Shown piece after piece: positions 7,558-14,741 of a stretch of 64,000 nucleotides of DNA. Under the pieces are notes generated by a model, which was given only the letters and a program-made list of their open reading frames with translations, was not told the origin of the DNA and searched no databases. The stretch lies in NCBI GenBank assembly GCA_964424115.1, contig CAYRHN010000001.1:186001-250000 (forward strand), given 5' to 3'. The position numbers were made by a program, and so were the translations under genes. Position 1 is the first letter of the stretch. Each line of letters opens with the position of its first letter. The DNA comes from CAYRHN01 sp964424115 (lineage in GTDB: Bacteria > Chloroflexota > Anaerolineae > Anaerolineales > Anaerolineaceae).

Positions 7558-8139
7558 CTACCCTCTCACCCTCACCACCTCGACCCCCGTGCGGTATGTC
7601 AGCGCGGCCATCTGCAGGATCCCGTTCAGGAACACATACAGCGCCGCGGTCAGGTAAGCATAGGTGAAGAAGATATTCACCTCCTTGCCGGGCAGCGCCA
7701 GCGTCATCAGCGCCGCCAGCAGACCGATCACCGCCACCCGCGCCGCGTAGGGCGCGATCGCGCTCCAGTTGAACTTCTTCGAGAGCGCCACGTACAGCGC
7801 CGCCAGCAGGGAGAGAGCGATCAGTGCCGAGGCTGTGACCAGGGGGATGTTCAGCAGGCCAGGGAGATAAGTGCAGCCGGCCGTGAACAACAGCGTCAGC
7901 AGGGTGGTGGGGGTGGAAAGATCATCCGGGGGCCTGGAAGAGCCGGCCCCAGCATCACCGCGGCCGGAGAAATTCCCGGCCATCCAGCGGACGAACGACT
8001 GGAGGAAGAGATTAGAAAGCGCGAGCGAAAGCCCGCCGCCGATGGCTGCCAGCGCGGCCAGCGTGGTCTTTGGGAACACGCACAACAACATCGCGGAGAA
8101 CGCGACGGTATTGACCGCGATATTGAGCACCAGCGGCAT
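7558..8139 (-). CDS. Multi-helix membrane protein, unknown
   Basis: The frame is open from 8259, but a terminator hairpin (8168-8196) and the end of the repressor gene cover its first 30 codons, so the internal ATG 8139 (MPLVLNIAVNTVAF) is the likelier start, giving 193 residues. About five hydrophobic helices are visible. GC is high, unlike the genes to its left, and closer to the prophage. It is transcribed away from the early operon on the repressor side, a typical place for lysogenic-conversion or superinfection-exclusion genes. That role is a guess. Confidence 0.55.
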   Translation of the reverse strand: MPLVLNIAVNTVAFSAMLLCVFPKTTLAALAAIGGGLSLALSNLFLQSFVRWMAGNFSGRGDAGAGSSRPPDDLSTPTTLLTLLFTAGCTYLPGLLNIPLVTASALIALSLLAALYVALSKKFNWSAIAPYAARVAVIGLLAALMTLALPGKEVNIFFTYAYLTAALYVFLNGILQMAALTYRTGVEVVRVRG

Positions 8140-8167
8140 GCGCGAGAGTTGAAATTGAAAGACAATA

Positions 8168-8201
8168 AAACGGGCGTACCAGATGGCCGCCCGTTTATTT
8201 T
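8168..8201. terminator. Hairpin terminator after the repressor gene
   Basis: A 9-bp stem AAACGGGCG/CGCCCGTTT (8168-8176 with 8188-8196) and 11-base loop. Minus-strand transcripts see TTTTATT after the stem; plus-strand transcripts see TTTATTTTTT. It overlaps the repressor stop codon. Confidence 0.75.
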
Positions 8202-8578
8202 TTAATCGGAGCCATTCCTGAGGCAGCATTGATTTCCCCGCTTCCTTGTTCCTTTTCATAGAGTGCGCGAATGAAGCTGGCCACCTTTTCGCGCTGATCC
8301 GGCGGCAGTTTTTCCATCAGTTTGATCAGCTCCTGGGTTTGGGGATCGACGGCTGTTTGAGGGCGGGGAAGCGCAAGAATATCGTACACTTCTATGCCCA
8401 ACTTAGAGGCGATTAAAGAAACATTCTTGGCCCCTGGCTTCTTTCCGTCTCGCTTCATCCAATCCGACATGACCGGTTGAGATACACCGACATACTTCGC
8501 GAATTCACTGATTGTGCGTCGAGAATCCGCTCGCCATTCTATATATTTCTTAGTCATCCATTCCCAGAATTCCATCAT
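8195..8578 (-). CDS. XRE-family phage repressor
   Basis: A cI/Cro-type DNA-binding protein expected to hold the lytic promoter off. The helix-turn-helix is TISEFAKYVGVSQPVMSDWMKR (about residues 21-42 from the chosen start). A charged dimerisation-type tail follows (QELIKLMEKLPPDQREKVASFIRALYE). No LexA-like autoprotease domain is seen, so induction must be by another route. Several ATGs cluster at 8575-8584; ATG 8578 is preferred because a TATAAT box ends only a few bases upstream, implying a leaderless message as for lambda cI. It is divergent from the early operon across a 105-bp control region. Confidence 0.8.
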   Translation of the reverse strand: MMEFWEWMTKKYIEWRADSRRTISEFAKYVGVSQPVMSDWMKRDGKKPGAKNVSLIASKLGIEVYDILALPRPQTAVDPQTQELIKLMEKLPPDQREKVASFIRALYEKEQGSGEINAASGMAPIKK

Positions 8579-8582
8579 ATTC

Positions 8583-8588
8583 ATTATA
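8583..8588 (-). promoter_or_regulatory. -10 box of the repressor maintenance promoter
   Basis: TATAAT on the minus strand just upstream of the repressor ATG cluster. Transcription would begin at or within a few bases of the start codon. The -35 region is poor, fitting a promoter that needs activation. The heptamer ATTGCTA occurs twice just upstream. Confidence 0.5.
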
Positions 8589-8618
8589 GCAATCTGTAGC
8601 AATAAATAGTATTCGCTA

Positions 8619-8647
8619 TTGACAATTCATGCTTAAAGACATAAAAT
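8619..8647 (+). promoter_or_regulatory. Strong early (lytic) promoter
   Basis: TTGACA (8619-8624), 17-base spacer and TAAAAT (8642-8647). It drives the rightward early genes and is the expected target of the repressor. Confidence 0.85.
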
Positions 8648-8661
8648 ATGTCTATAGACAT
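8637..8661. promoter_or_regulatory. Overlapping operator palindromes
   Basis: AGACATA-AAA-TATGTCT (8637-8653) covers the -10 box, and ATGTCTATAGACAT (8648-8661) is a perfect 14-base palindrome sharing the ATGTCT half site. Three AGACAT half sites in 25 bases fit binding by two repressor dimers. Confidence 0.75.
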
Positions 8662-8683
8662 GAAATATTGATATGGAGGTCAA

Positions 8684-8935
8684 ATGGCTGAAACAATCCA
8701 AGTAAATTTCCGACTGTTGCCTGAAACAGTAGAGCACATCGAACAGCTCTGTCGTGAAACATTCCGAAGCAAGGGGGACCTTATCGATTGGGCGATTGCC
8801 CGGGCATGGGAGGGGAGGGCTTTGCAGTCTTCGCCCGCGCAATCCACCACGCCCGCCGAAGCCGGCGAGCAGATCACCAAAGCCATGAATCTCGCAGCTC
8901 ACGCCGCCATCATACAACGCATGCAAGAGAAATAG
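8684..8935 (+). CDS. Small ribbon-helix-helix-like regulator
   Basis: First gene of the early operon, 83 residues, with GGAGG upstream of ATG 8684. Residues 4-45 (IQVNFRLLPETVEHIEQLCRE then SKGDLIDWAIARAW) have the strand-helix-helix layout of RHH DNA-binding proteins. In this position a Cro-like or early regulator is likely. The C-terminal part is Ala/Gln-rich. The DNA-binding role is inferred. Confidence 0.6.
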   Translation: MAETIQVNFRLLPETVEHIEQLCRETFRSKGDLIDWAIARAWEGRALQSSPAQSTTPAEAGEQITKAMNLAAHAAIIQRMQEK

Positions 8936-8944
8936 GGAGGACAC

Positions 8945-9313
8945 ATGGAGAGCCTTGAGAAGAATCGCGCCAAAACCATCAGCGAGATCATCGATGCGGG
9001 GTTTGCCGCCGCCGCCCAAGAAATGGTGACCACGATCGAAAACGCCGCCCAGCCGAAAGTCCTCTCGCAGGCAGAGCAGCCCCCAAGCGAAGCAGCCGCC
9101 CGCCTGTTCGAGCAGATCCGCGAGACGGTCTCCGCCAAACAGCCCGCCACCGCGGTGCGCATCGCCCCCGACCGCTGGCTGGTAGCCATCGTCATGGATG
9201 AGAGCACCAAAGCCAACCTGGAGATCCTCTGCCGCCGCGCCGGCAGCGACCCATCCCGGCGCATCGCGCAGCTGATCAACCAGGCCGCCGCCGCACGCCG
9301 GCGTCACAAATAG
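8945..9313 (+). CDS. Early phage protein, possible RHH domain at C-terminus
   Basis: Encodes 122 residues, 9 bp after the previous gene, with GGAGG upstream. The C-terminal 45 residues (WLVAIVMDESTKANLEILCRR...RRIAQLINQAA) resemble the strand-helix-helix seen in its neighbour, so the two may be related regulators. The N-terminal half is Ala-rich and unassigned. Confidence 0.55.
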   Translation: MESLEKNRAKTISEIIDAGFAAAAQEMVTTIENAAQPKVLSQAEQPPSEAAARLFEQIRETVSAKQPATAVRIAPDRWLVAIVMDESTKANLEILCRRAGSDPSRRIAQLINQAAAARRRHK

Positions 9314-9329
9314 CCAGGAACAAGGAGCA

Positions 9330-9422
9330 ATGGACATGAACTGGGAAATCATCATCGTATCACTCATCATCTGGGCCATCGGCGGCATCGCTGCCTGGGC
9401 CGGAATGCGGGGCTCCAAATGA
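9330..9422 (+). CDS. 30-residue membrane peptide
   Basis: MDMNWEIIIVSLIIWAIGG begins a single membrane helix ending in a basic tail (MRGSK). AAGGAG lies 2-7 bases upstream of ATG 9330. Its stop overlaps the next start as ATGA. Small single-helix phage peptides often regulate a membrane partner; nothing identifies the partner here. Confidence 0.6.
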   Translation: MDMNWEIIIVSLIIWAIGGIAAWAGMRGSK

Positions 9423-9691
9423 GAGGCCGCGCCGTCAACAACGGCGGCATCCGCCGCACCGCTCAATGGGAAGCCATCCAGGAGCTGCGGGACGCTCAGA
9501 ACGAAGCCGACAACGACCTGCATTATGAACTGGCCACCCGCCTGGGCAGGGAACGCTACGAAGCCTGGGCGCGCGCGCACCTCACCAGCCTGCACGAATG
9601 GCGCACCGCCGGCCGCGAACTGCTGCGCGAGCTGATCGTTGCCGAAGTTCAGGATGCCCATGCCGTACTTACCCTCACAGAAAAGGAATAA
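9419..9691 (+). CDS. Hypothetical early phage protein
   Basis: Encodes 90 residues, mainly helical and charged (WEAIQELRDAQNEADNDLHYELATRLGRERYEAWARAHL split over two helices). Start ATG 9419 overlaps the previous stop by 4 bases, indicating coupling. No family recognised. Confidence 0.6.
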   Translation: MRGRAVNNGGIRRTAQWEAIQELRDAQNEADNDLHYELATRLGRERYEAWARAHLTSLHEWRTAGRELLRELIVAEVQDAHAVLTLTEKE

Positions 9692-9695
9692 ACCC

Positions 9696-9962
9696 ATGCC
9701 CGCCAATCCCTCCACGCCCGGATACTGGCGCGTCACCTTCACCATCGAATCCAACCGCCTGCGCCAGCTGCTCGGCCGCAACCTGTACAGCCTGGTCGTC
9801 AGCACCATCCCCGATGACGGCACCCAGTGGGACGACCGCCGCTGGGTGAGCGCCCTGCGCGCCATCCGCCAGGCCTACGCCTCCGGCCAGACCGAACCCT
9901 GCCAACTGGTAGAAGCCGCCCTGCACAACACCAGTGTAGTGGAAGAGAGGCCGGCATGCTGA
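9696..9962 (+). CDS. Hypothetical early phage protein
   Basis: Encodes 88 residues from ATG 9696, chosen because AAAGGA lies 6 bases before it; an upstream in-frame ATG at 9639 falls inside the previous gene. It has a beta-rich start (GYWRVTFTIESNRLRQLLG) and a helical tail. No family recognised. It overlaps the next gene by 7 bases. Confidence 0.6.
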   Translation: MPANPSTPGYWRVTFTIESNRLRQLLGRNLYSLVVSTIPDDGTQWDDRRWVSALRAIRQAYASGQTEPCQLVEAALHNTSVVEERPAC

Positions 9963-10303
9963 ACGGGCAACCTTCCGTCATCCTTCCGGTACTGATCGGG
10001 CTGCTGCTCTTCGGCATCCTCTTCAACCTCTTCGTCGCCTGGCTGGGCATCCGCCAGCGCGGCTATACCGCCCTGCTGGTGGTGATCGGCGTCTCCGTCA
10101 CACTCATCGCCGCCATCCCCGTCGTCGGGCTGGAATCCGCCCTGTTCATCGGCCTGGCCTTTGCCTGCTCCGGCCTGCCCATGATCCTCGGCGACATCTG
10201 GCGCGCCATCCGCGAGCGCGAACGCGCCGAACAGCTCTCCCGCCAGTTCATCACGCGTCTGTCCGAGGTGCACGATGACGAAACAGCGGGCCTGGCCCAA
10301 TAA
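9956..10303 (+). CDS. Small three-helix membrane protein
   Basis: Encodes 115 residues from MLNGQPSVILP (ATG 9956). Hydrophobic segments lie near 7-27, 36-55 and 58-77, followed by a charged cytosolic-looking tail (RAIRERERAEQLSRQF). Part of the tightly overlapping early operon. No family recognised; an inner-membrane exclusion role is possible but unsupported. Confidence 0.6.
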   Translation: MLNGQPSVILPVLIGLLLFGILFNLFVAWLGIRQRGYTALLVVIGVSVTLIAAIPVVGLESALFIGLAFACSGLPMILGDIWRAIRERERAEQLSRQFITRLSEVHDDETAGLAQ

Positions 10304-10472
10304 CGCCGCCTGGGCCCGCGACGACGCCATCGCCGAAGCTGCCCTGGGCATGAAAGAGATCGTCAAAGCCATCCGCCGCAGCAACGTCTCCCGCGAAGAA
10401 CTGCTGCAAACCATGACCAACCTGACCATCCGCCTGCACCACATCATCGAAACCCTATCCAAAGTCCGCTAA
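10275..10472 (+). CDS. Hypothetical early phage protein
   Basis: Encodes 65 residues, helical (AALGMKEIVKAIRRSN then ELLQTMTNLTIRLHHIIETL). It overlaps the previous gene by 29 bases in another frame. No family recognised. Confidence 0.5.
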   Translation: MTKQRAWPNNAAWARDDAIAEAALGMKEIVKAIRRSNVSREELLQTMTNLTIRLHHIIETLSKVR

Positions 10473-10489
10473 TCCAGAAAGGAGATCCC

Positions 10490-10726
10490 ATGCAAATCAC
10501 CCAGATCAAAGCCACCGTCCAGGAACGCAACACCACCCTCGAACTGACCGCCGGCATCGGCGAGCTGGAAGATCCCATCGAAGCCGCCCAGATGCTGCTC
10601 GTCATCGCCAAATCCGCCGCCTGCGAGCCGGAGCTGGGCCTGGCCAGCCTGAACATGGATGCCGCCGCGGAGCGCAGCCCGCGCCAATCCCTCAATGCCG
10701 AACTGTACACCGCCTTCCAGGGATAG
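10490..10726 (+). CDS. Hypothetical early phage protein
   Basis: Encodes 78 residues behind AAAGGAG. Starts MQITQIKATVQERNTTLEL, a beta-rich head followed by helices. Co-directional and closely packed (3 bp to the next gene). No family recognised. Confidence 0.6.
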   Translation: MQITQIKATVQERNTTLELTAGIGELEDPIEAAQMLLVIAKSAACEPELGLASLNMDAAAERSPRQSLNAELYTAFQG

Positions 10727-10729
10727 CCC

Positions 10730-11128
10730 ATGAACACCCCCTTCATCACCCTCGAATCCCTGGCGCGCAAAGCCTACCAAAAGGAAAAGGATGAACTCAA
10801 ATCCTCCTTTGCCCTCAACAGCGCAGACGAACGGATGCGCGACCGCCAGGCCATCCTGGAACGCCTGCACCACCTTCTGCCGGGGCAGCAGCTGGATTTT
10901 GAACTGCACCCCCAGACCAACACCGTGGTCCTGCTCGATGTCTGGTTCCGCTGGGAATTTTGCCTGATCAAGCGCGTCGTGGATGAAAAGACCACCATTG
11001 CCCACCTCGGCCTGATCCGCGCCTGCTCAAAATGCCGCCAGCAGGAAACCGTCGAGATCGTCTCCCTGGCCGACCTGGGCCAGGCGCTCGAGCTGGGCAC
11101 CCATCCCAACGGCTGCCCCAAAGGATAA
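10730..11128 (+). CDS. Hypothetical early phage protein with CxxC
   Basis: Encodes 132 residues: a helical N-terminus (residues 1-50), a beta section (FELHPQTNTVVLLDVWFRWEF) and a C-terminal ACSKC...HPNGC that could bind zinc. It directly precedes the exonuclease gene (2 bp gap), so a replication or recombination accessory role is possible. Not otherwise recognised. Confidence 0.6.
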   Translation: MNTPFITLESLARKAYQKEKDELKSSFALNSADERMRDRQAILERLHHLLPGQQLDFELHPQTNTVVLLDVWFRWEFCLIKRVVDEKTTIAHLGLIRACSKCRQQETVEIVSLADLGQALELGTHPNGCPKG

Positions 11129-11130
11129 TC

Positions 11131-11793
11131 ATGAACCCCAACAATATCCTCTTTTTCGATATCGAAACCACCGCCCATCCGCAGGCGCAGGACTTCATCC
11201 AGGTCAAACCGCCGGCCAACTACAAGGATCCCGAGAAGATCGCCGCCTACGTGGCCGAGAAAGCCGCTGAGCAGCTCGCAATGGCTGCCCTGGATCCTGA
11301 CCTGGGCGCCGTGCGCGCCATCGCCTGGCGCATCGGCCTGGATGGCGAGACCGTGGTGCGCAGCACCGCCCCCGATTACAGTGAAACCGACCTGCTGGAC
11401 GATTTCTGGAGCGTGCTCTCCGGCTATAAGGTCATGGGGCGCTGCTGCGGCTACAACATCCTTGCCTTCGACCTGCCCTTCCTGCTCCACCGCAGCATGG
11501 ATCTGGGCGTGCGTGTGGCCGCCATCCCCAACCTGGCCCGCTACCGCACCGACCCGATCGTGGATCTGTATGCGGTCCTCTACAACTGGGGGCCGGGCAA
11601 AGGCCTCAAGTGGGTGGCCAAACGCTTCGGACTGCACAACCCCTTGCCTGAACTGGAAGGCAGCCAGGTGGCCGGGATGGACGAAGCCACCCTGCGCGCG
11701 TACGTGGCCAACGACATCTGCCTCACCGTTCAATTGTATCGCCGCATGTGCGGCGTGTATTTCCCTGCTTTGCAGCAGGAAGAGCCCTTTTAA
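11131..11793 (+). CDS. DnaQ/PolB-like 3'-5' exonuclease
   Basis: Encodes 220 residues from ATG 11131. The RNase H-fold exonuclease motifs are present: Exo I ILFFDIETT (residues 6-14), Exo II GYNILAFDLPFLL (about 109-121) and Exo III YVANDICLTVQLY (about 191-203). It most resembles stand-alone PolB-type exonuclease domains (PF10108-like). Such enzymes trim or proofread DNA ends during phage replication. No polymerase domain is attached or adjacent. It ends LQQEEPF, an acidic tail with terminal PF that recalls the SSB tip and is echoed by the next two genes. Confidence 0.85.
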   Translation: MNPNNILFFDIETTAHPQAQDFIQVKPPANYKDPEKIAAYVAEKAAEQLAMAALDPDLGAVRAIAWRIGLDGETVVRSTAPDYSETDLLDDFWSVLSGYKVMGRCCGYNILAFDLPFLLHRSMDLGVRVAAIPNLARYRTDPIVDLYAVLYNWGPGKGLKWVAKRFGLHNPLPELEGSQVAGMDEATLRAYVANDICLTVQLYRRMCGVYFPALQQEEPF

Positions 11794-11800
11794 GCGCGAA

Positions 11801-11821
11801 ACCCCGGCCGCAACCCGGGGT
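11801..11821. other. GC-rich hairpin without U-tract
   Basis: ACCCCGG/CCGGGGT stem (7 bp) with a 7-base loop between two early genes. It lacks a U run, so it may affect message stability rather than terminate. Confidence 0.5.
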
Positions 11822-11858
11822 ATCGCAACGACTGGGAAATCGTCATCTGGAGTATAGC

Positions 11859-12113
11859 ATGGACGTTCTAAAAATTCAAGTGACCTGCGAAGAAAACCGG
11901 AAACCTGCCGGCCAGTCCTATGGCAGCCGCCCGCGCTGCCCCCACGCCAACGCCGAAGTGGTCACGCGCATCATCCACCCGGGCAGCATCTTTGCCGAAA
12001 GCGGCCCGGACTGGGAAGACCTGCTGTACTGTCCGGATTGCGGACAACCCATCTACGACGCCCACCGGGCTGTTGATCCCCGAGACAACCCCTCGGAAGA
12101 GATCCCGTTCTAG
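11859..12113 (+). CDS. Small zinc-ribbon-like protein with SSB-like tip
   Basis: Encodes 84 residues from ATG 11859. It contains CPH near residue 27 and CPDCGQPIYD near residue 57, suggesting a small metal-binding fold. The C-terminus NPSEEIPF closely resembles the conserved acidic -IPF end of bacterial SSB. It lacks an OB fold, so it is not SSB itself. The tip suggests that it docks on an SSB-tip-binding partner (inference). It sits between the exonuclease and a larger replication-region protein. Confidence 0.6.
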   Translation: MDVLKIQVTCEENRKPAGQSYGSRPRCPHANAEVVTRIIHPGSIFAESGPDWEDLLYCPDCGQPIYDAHRAVDPRDNPSEEIPF

Positions 12114-12128
12114 GAAGGAGAACCCACC

Positions 12129-13148
12129 ATGAACGAAGAACAACATTTTGGATATGTCAAACTGTACCATGCCTGCGGCGTGCAGGTCAGCCTGCCGGTG
12201 CCGATGTTCGAGACCATCACCCTCGACGTTGCCCAGTCCATGTACCGCTCCGTGGATGCCTACATCCAGGCCGGCTGGGCAGCCAGTGTGGCCGGCCTCG
12301 AGCAGGGCGAAACATTGGAGAAAGTGACCCACCTCTGCCGGCGCGAAAAGCGCAACGACGACGGCACCGCCTCCCAGCTGGTGGACGTGTACACCGGCGG
12401 CAACTTCCGCACCGTGTGCGTCTATCACGACGACCAGGACGACCTGGAAACCTTCCAGGCCGCCTTTGGCCACCCGGTAACCGATCTGCCGCTCTACGAC
12501 GGCGATGTGCCGATCGAGCGCGGCAAGAACCCGGACAAAGACCGCAAATATGTGCGCGCGGTCAACGGCGTCTCGGTGGTGTGGAAGGCCAACCCCAAGT
12601 ACGAAGGCGATAACGACAAGAAGCACCCCAAGCGCCTCTTTGTCCGCTGGGAGCGCAGGCAGCCAAATGCAACCCAGCCCACCGCGGAAGCCCAACCGGC
12701 CGCGCCTGCCCAACCGGGCCAACCCACCCAGCCCGCTCAGCCTGTCAACGGCAATGGAAACGGCCAGGCGCCTATCCACCGCGCCCCCGCGGCCGTGCTG
12801 AACTTCATCAACAAGACCGCCGCGCAATACAGCGGTAAGCCGATCAGCGACGGCAAGCGCGGCGTGATCGCTCCGGTGCTGGAGATGTGCTTCGCCGCCG
12901 GGGATGCCAAAGGCAAACGCCACCAGCTCCAGAAGTTCCTCACCGGCCACGGCTCCATCCGCGAGATCCCCGATCACTTTCTGATCGCCCTGTACCTGTG
13001 GCTCAACCCGGCCAAAGACAGCGGCGGCGCCTGGATGCCCTCCTCCCAGGCCGCAGCCGAGGCCAACGCCATCATCGCCGAGATCGACAGAGCCGGCGGC
13101 GCCCAACCCGAACTGACCCCCGAGACGGAGAACGCTCCGCTCTTCTAG
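12129..13148 (+). CDS. Replication-region protein with linker and SSB-like tip
   Basis: Encodes 339 residues, behind AAGGAG. The N-terminal 180 residues (FGYVKLYHACGVQVSLPVP...) are mixed alpha/beta. A Pro/Gln/Ala linker (about 183-220) leads to a helical C-terminal domain, and the protein ends PETENAPLF. The domain-linker-tip layout is SSB-like in architecture, but I see no clear OB fold. It could be a phage single-strand-binding or annealing protein that I do not recognise. It lies in the replication cluster. Confidence 0.55.
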   Translation: MNEEQHFGYVKLYHACGVQVSLPVPMFETITLDVAQSMYRSVDAYIQAGWAASVAGLEQGETLEKVTHLCRREKRNDDGTASQLVDVYTGGNFRTVCVYHDDQDDLETFQAAFGHPVTDLPLYDGDVPIERGKNPDKDRKYVRAVNGVSVVWKANPKYEGDNDKKHPKRLFVRWERRQPNATQPTAEAQPAAPAQPGQPTQPAQPVNGNGNGQAPIHRAPAAVLNFINKTAAQYSGKPISDGKRGVIAPVLEMCFAAGDAKGKRHQLQKFLTGHGSIREIPDHFLIALYLWLNPAKDSGGAWMPSSQAAAEANAIIAEIDRAGGAQPELTPETENAPLF

Positions 13149-13173
13149 CCATCTTCTTCCTCCTTCCTCTCAA

Positions 13174-13202
13174 GGCCTGGCCGGGTAGGCTCCGGCCAGG
13201 CC
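13174..13202. other. Perfect 11-bp hairpin without U-tract
   Basis: GGCCTGGCCGG (13174-13184) pairs with 13192-13202 around a 7-base loop. It lies between genes in the early operon and no T run follows on either strand, so a processing or stability role is likelier than termination. Confidence 0.6.
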
Positions 13203-13234
13203 GAAGGAAGACCTTATCAACCGAAAGGAGTCCT

Positions 13235-13435
13235 ATGTCACAACGTTGTAACGGATATTGGGAAATGTACGAGAAGCTGTGCGCGCGCGACAACATTTCC
13301 ACCGAGCAGATCAAGCAGAAGATGCAGGAGCACCTCCATTCCTGCCCGCAGTGCGGCGCCTGGTGGCGCGAAGTGCAGCGCAAATACCGCATCATGCCGG
13401 CGGCCAGGATCGCGCACGAAGGAGCTGCAGCATGA
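13235..13435 (+). CDS. Small zinc-finger protein (HC2-like)
   Basis: Encodes 66 residues behind AAAGGAG. HLHSCPQCGAWW contains the Hx3Cx2C signature of zinc-binding anti-sigma-type (zf-HC2) modules. No membrane helix is attached, unlike most anti-sigma factors. It may bind an RNA polymerase component or DNA-replication protein; neither is shown. Its stop overlaps the next ATG. Confidence 0.6.
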   Translation: MSQRCNGYWEMYEKLCARDNISTEQIKQKMQEHLHSCPQCGAWWREVQRKYRIMPAARIAHEGAAA

Positions 13436-13842
13436 GTATCACTTCTTTTTACCAGAACATCCTCGACACGATGGAAGAAGGCCTGGAATACCGCGTCTTC
13501 GACTGCCTGGCCTCTGGCGGGCATATCGGCGAGGAGAACAAGATCACCCTCGAAGCGCTGGCTGTCCGCGTGCTGGGCAAGTACACCACCACCACCGAGC
13601 GCCAGATCCGCGAGGCGATTGAGACCCTGCGCCGTGATCACCGCGTGCCGGTGCTGAGCGAATCCGGCAAGGCCGGCCGCTGGCTGGCTGCCACCAAAGA
13701 TGAACTGGATGCCTGTGTGGCGGAGATGGAAGCGCGTCACCGCAATCTGGGCGATGTGATCCGTTCCCTGCGCCAGGCGCATATCCCGGCTCAAGCTCCG
13801 AAAGAGCCTCAACGCGCGGTGCAGAACCGGTTATGGAGCTGA
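13432..13842 (+). CDS. Winged-helix-like early protein
   Basis: Encodes 136 residues from ATG 13432 (ATGA overlap with the previous gene). Residues 40-85 (ITLEALAVRVLG...TERQIREAIETLRRDHRVPVLSES) have the helix-helix-strand pattern of a winged helix, followed by a helical tail. It directly precedes the initiator gene and may assist replication or regulate it. Assignment is by pattern only. Confidence 0.55.
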   Translation: MSITSFYQNILDTMEEGLEYRVFDCLASGGHIGEENKITLEALAVRVLGKYTTTTERQIREAIETLRRDHRVPVLSESGKAGRWLAATKDELDACVAEMEARHRNLGDVIRSLRQAHIPAQAPKEPQRAVQNRLWS

Positions 13843-13847
13843 CCGTC

Positions 13848-14741
13848 ATGGCTGCGAAGTATTGGATCAAGCAGCCGGTGGATTATATCTACGACCGGCA
13901 GATCGCGATGCTGCCGGATTATCTGTGGCGTCGGTTAATGGAACTGCGAATGCTGGCAGGAAAAGTCAACAATGGCGGGATGCTACCGCCCGTAGTGGAT
14001 GTGGCCTGGGAGTTGAGGGTTGGCGAGGAGCGCCTCACAGAAAACCTAGTGGAGCTTGCCCAAATCGGGGTAGTGACCCAAATGCCGGATGGTTGGAAAC
14101 TGGTCGGATTTGCAGAAGAACAAGACGCGGACTCGGCAGCTGAGCGCCAAAGCCGCTTCCGGCGCAACGAAACGCGTAACGCGACCGTAACGAACCGTTA
14201 CGACCCCGTTACGCAAACCTGTAACGAACCGCGTAACGCATCGTTACCAGAAGAAGAAGGAGAAGAAGAATCAGAATCAGATAAAGAGAGAGAAGAAGAA
14301 GCGCCAAAAACCGCGCGCGCTGCGCCTGTGGAGAATGGCGTAAAACCCATCCCAAGCCCGTCTGCCACCGCTGCGGGGCTGGCTCACTTCGGGGATATTC
14401 CCGATGAGGCCTTTGTCGAGCGTATCTACTGCCTTGTTACCGGCTTTACCACCATCCCCTCGAGCATCCGCGAGGTGGCCAACCAGATGATCATCCCGCT
14501 TCGTTCCCGTTATCCGGAGGAAAAGGCTCTGGTGGAGCATCTTAAGGCGGCCTACACCCGCTGGTGCACCACCCGCGGCAAGAACGGCAAGCCGTATAAC
14601 CGCCTTTCTTCCGGCTGGCTGGAATGGGCGCTGGAGGATCCCAAACGTACGGCGGACCTGCCCGGCGGAAAGACCCGTTCCGGTCTGTCCACCTACAGCC
14701 CTGAGCAGATCGCCCAGATGCGAAAGGATTTGGTGCCATGA
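13848..14741 (+). CDS. Phage replication initiator / replisome organiser
   Basis: Encodes 297 residues from ATG 13848, with GGAG 8 bases upstream; ATG 13833 inside the previous gene is the alternative. The N-terminus (YWIKQPVDYIYDRQIAMLPD...GGMLPPVVDVAWELR...LVELAQIGVV) matches the winged-helix domain of phage replisome organisers. The middle, about residues 105-160, is a low-complexity Asn/Thr/Arg then Glu/Ser linker whose DNA holds an iteron-like array. A helical C-terminal domain (about 175-260) would contact the loader. The AAA+ loader gene follows with a 4-base overlap, as in initiator/loader pairs such as lambda O/P. Confidence 0.8.
   Translation: MAAKYWIKQPVDYIYDRQIAMLPDYLWRRLMELRMLAGKVNNGGMLPPVVDVAWELRVGEERLTENLVELAQIGVVTQMPDGWKLVGFAEEQDADSAAERQSRFRRNETRNATVTNRYDPVTQTCNEPRNASLPEEEGEEESESDKEREEEAPKTARAAPVENGVKPIPSPSATAAGLAHFGDIPDEAFVERIYCLVTGFTTIPSSIREVANQMIIPLRSRYPEEKALVEHLKAAYTRWCTTRGKNGKPYNRLSSGWLEWALEDPKRTADLPGGKTRSGLSTYSPEQIAQMRKDLVP
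14176..14247. other. Putative phage replication origin (iteron array)
   Basis: Seven copies of GTAACG or its complement CGTTAC begin at 14176, 14187, 14196, 14207, 14221, 14233 and 14242, spaced 9-14 bases, near one helical turn. A 57-base purine-rich tract (AGAAGAAGAAGG type, to about 14302) follows at once. The array lies inside the initiator gene, as lambda ori lies inside O. An origin role is inferred from layout. Confidence 0.7.

Noticed and set aside
1..8700. Left attachment site copying the end of tRNA-Val
   Set aside because: I searched by eye for GGGCGGAACAGGG and GGTTCGAGCC type matches and found none.
8633..9865. Long minus-strand frame (410 codons) opposite the first early genes
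   Set aside because: It is an antisense frame created by high GC and codon bias; composition is unnatural and plus-strand genes have ribosome sites and motifs.
11868..13106. 412-codon minus-strand frame opposite the replication-region genes
   Set aside because: Antisense shadow, Gly/His/Val-rich with no family; the plus strand has better supported genes.
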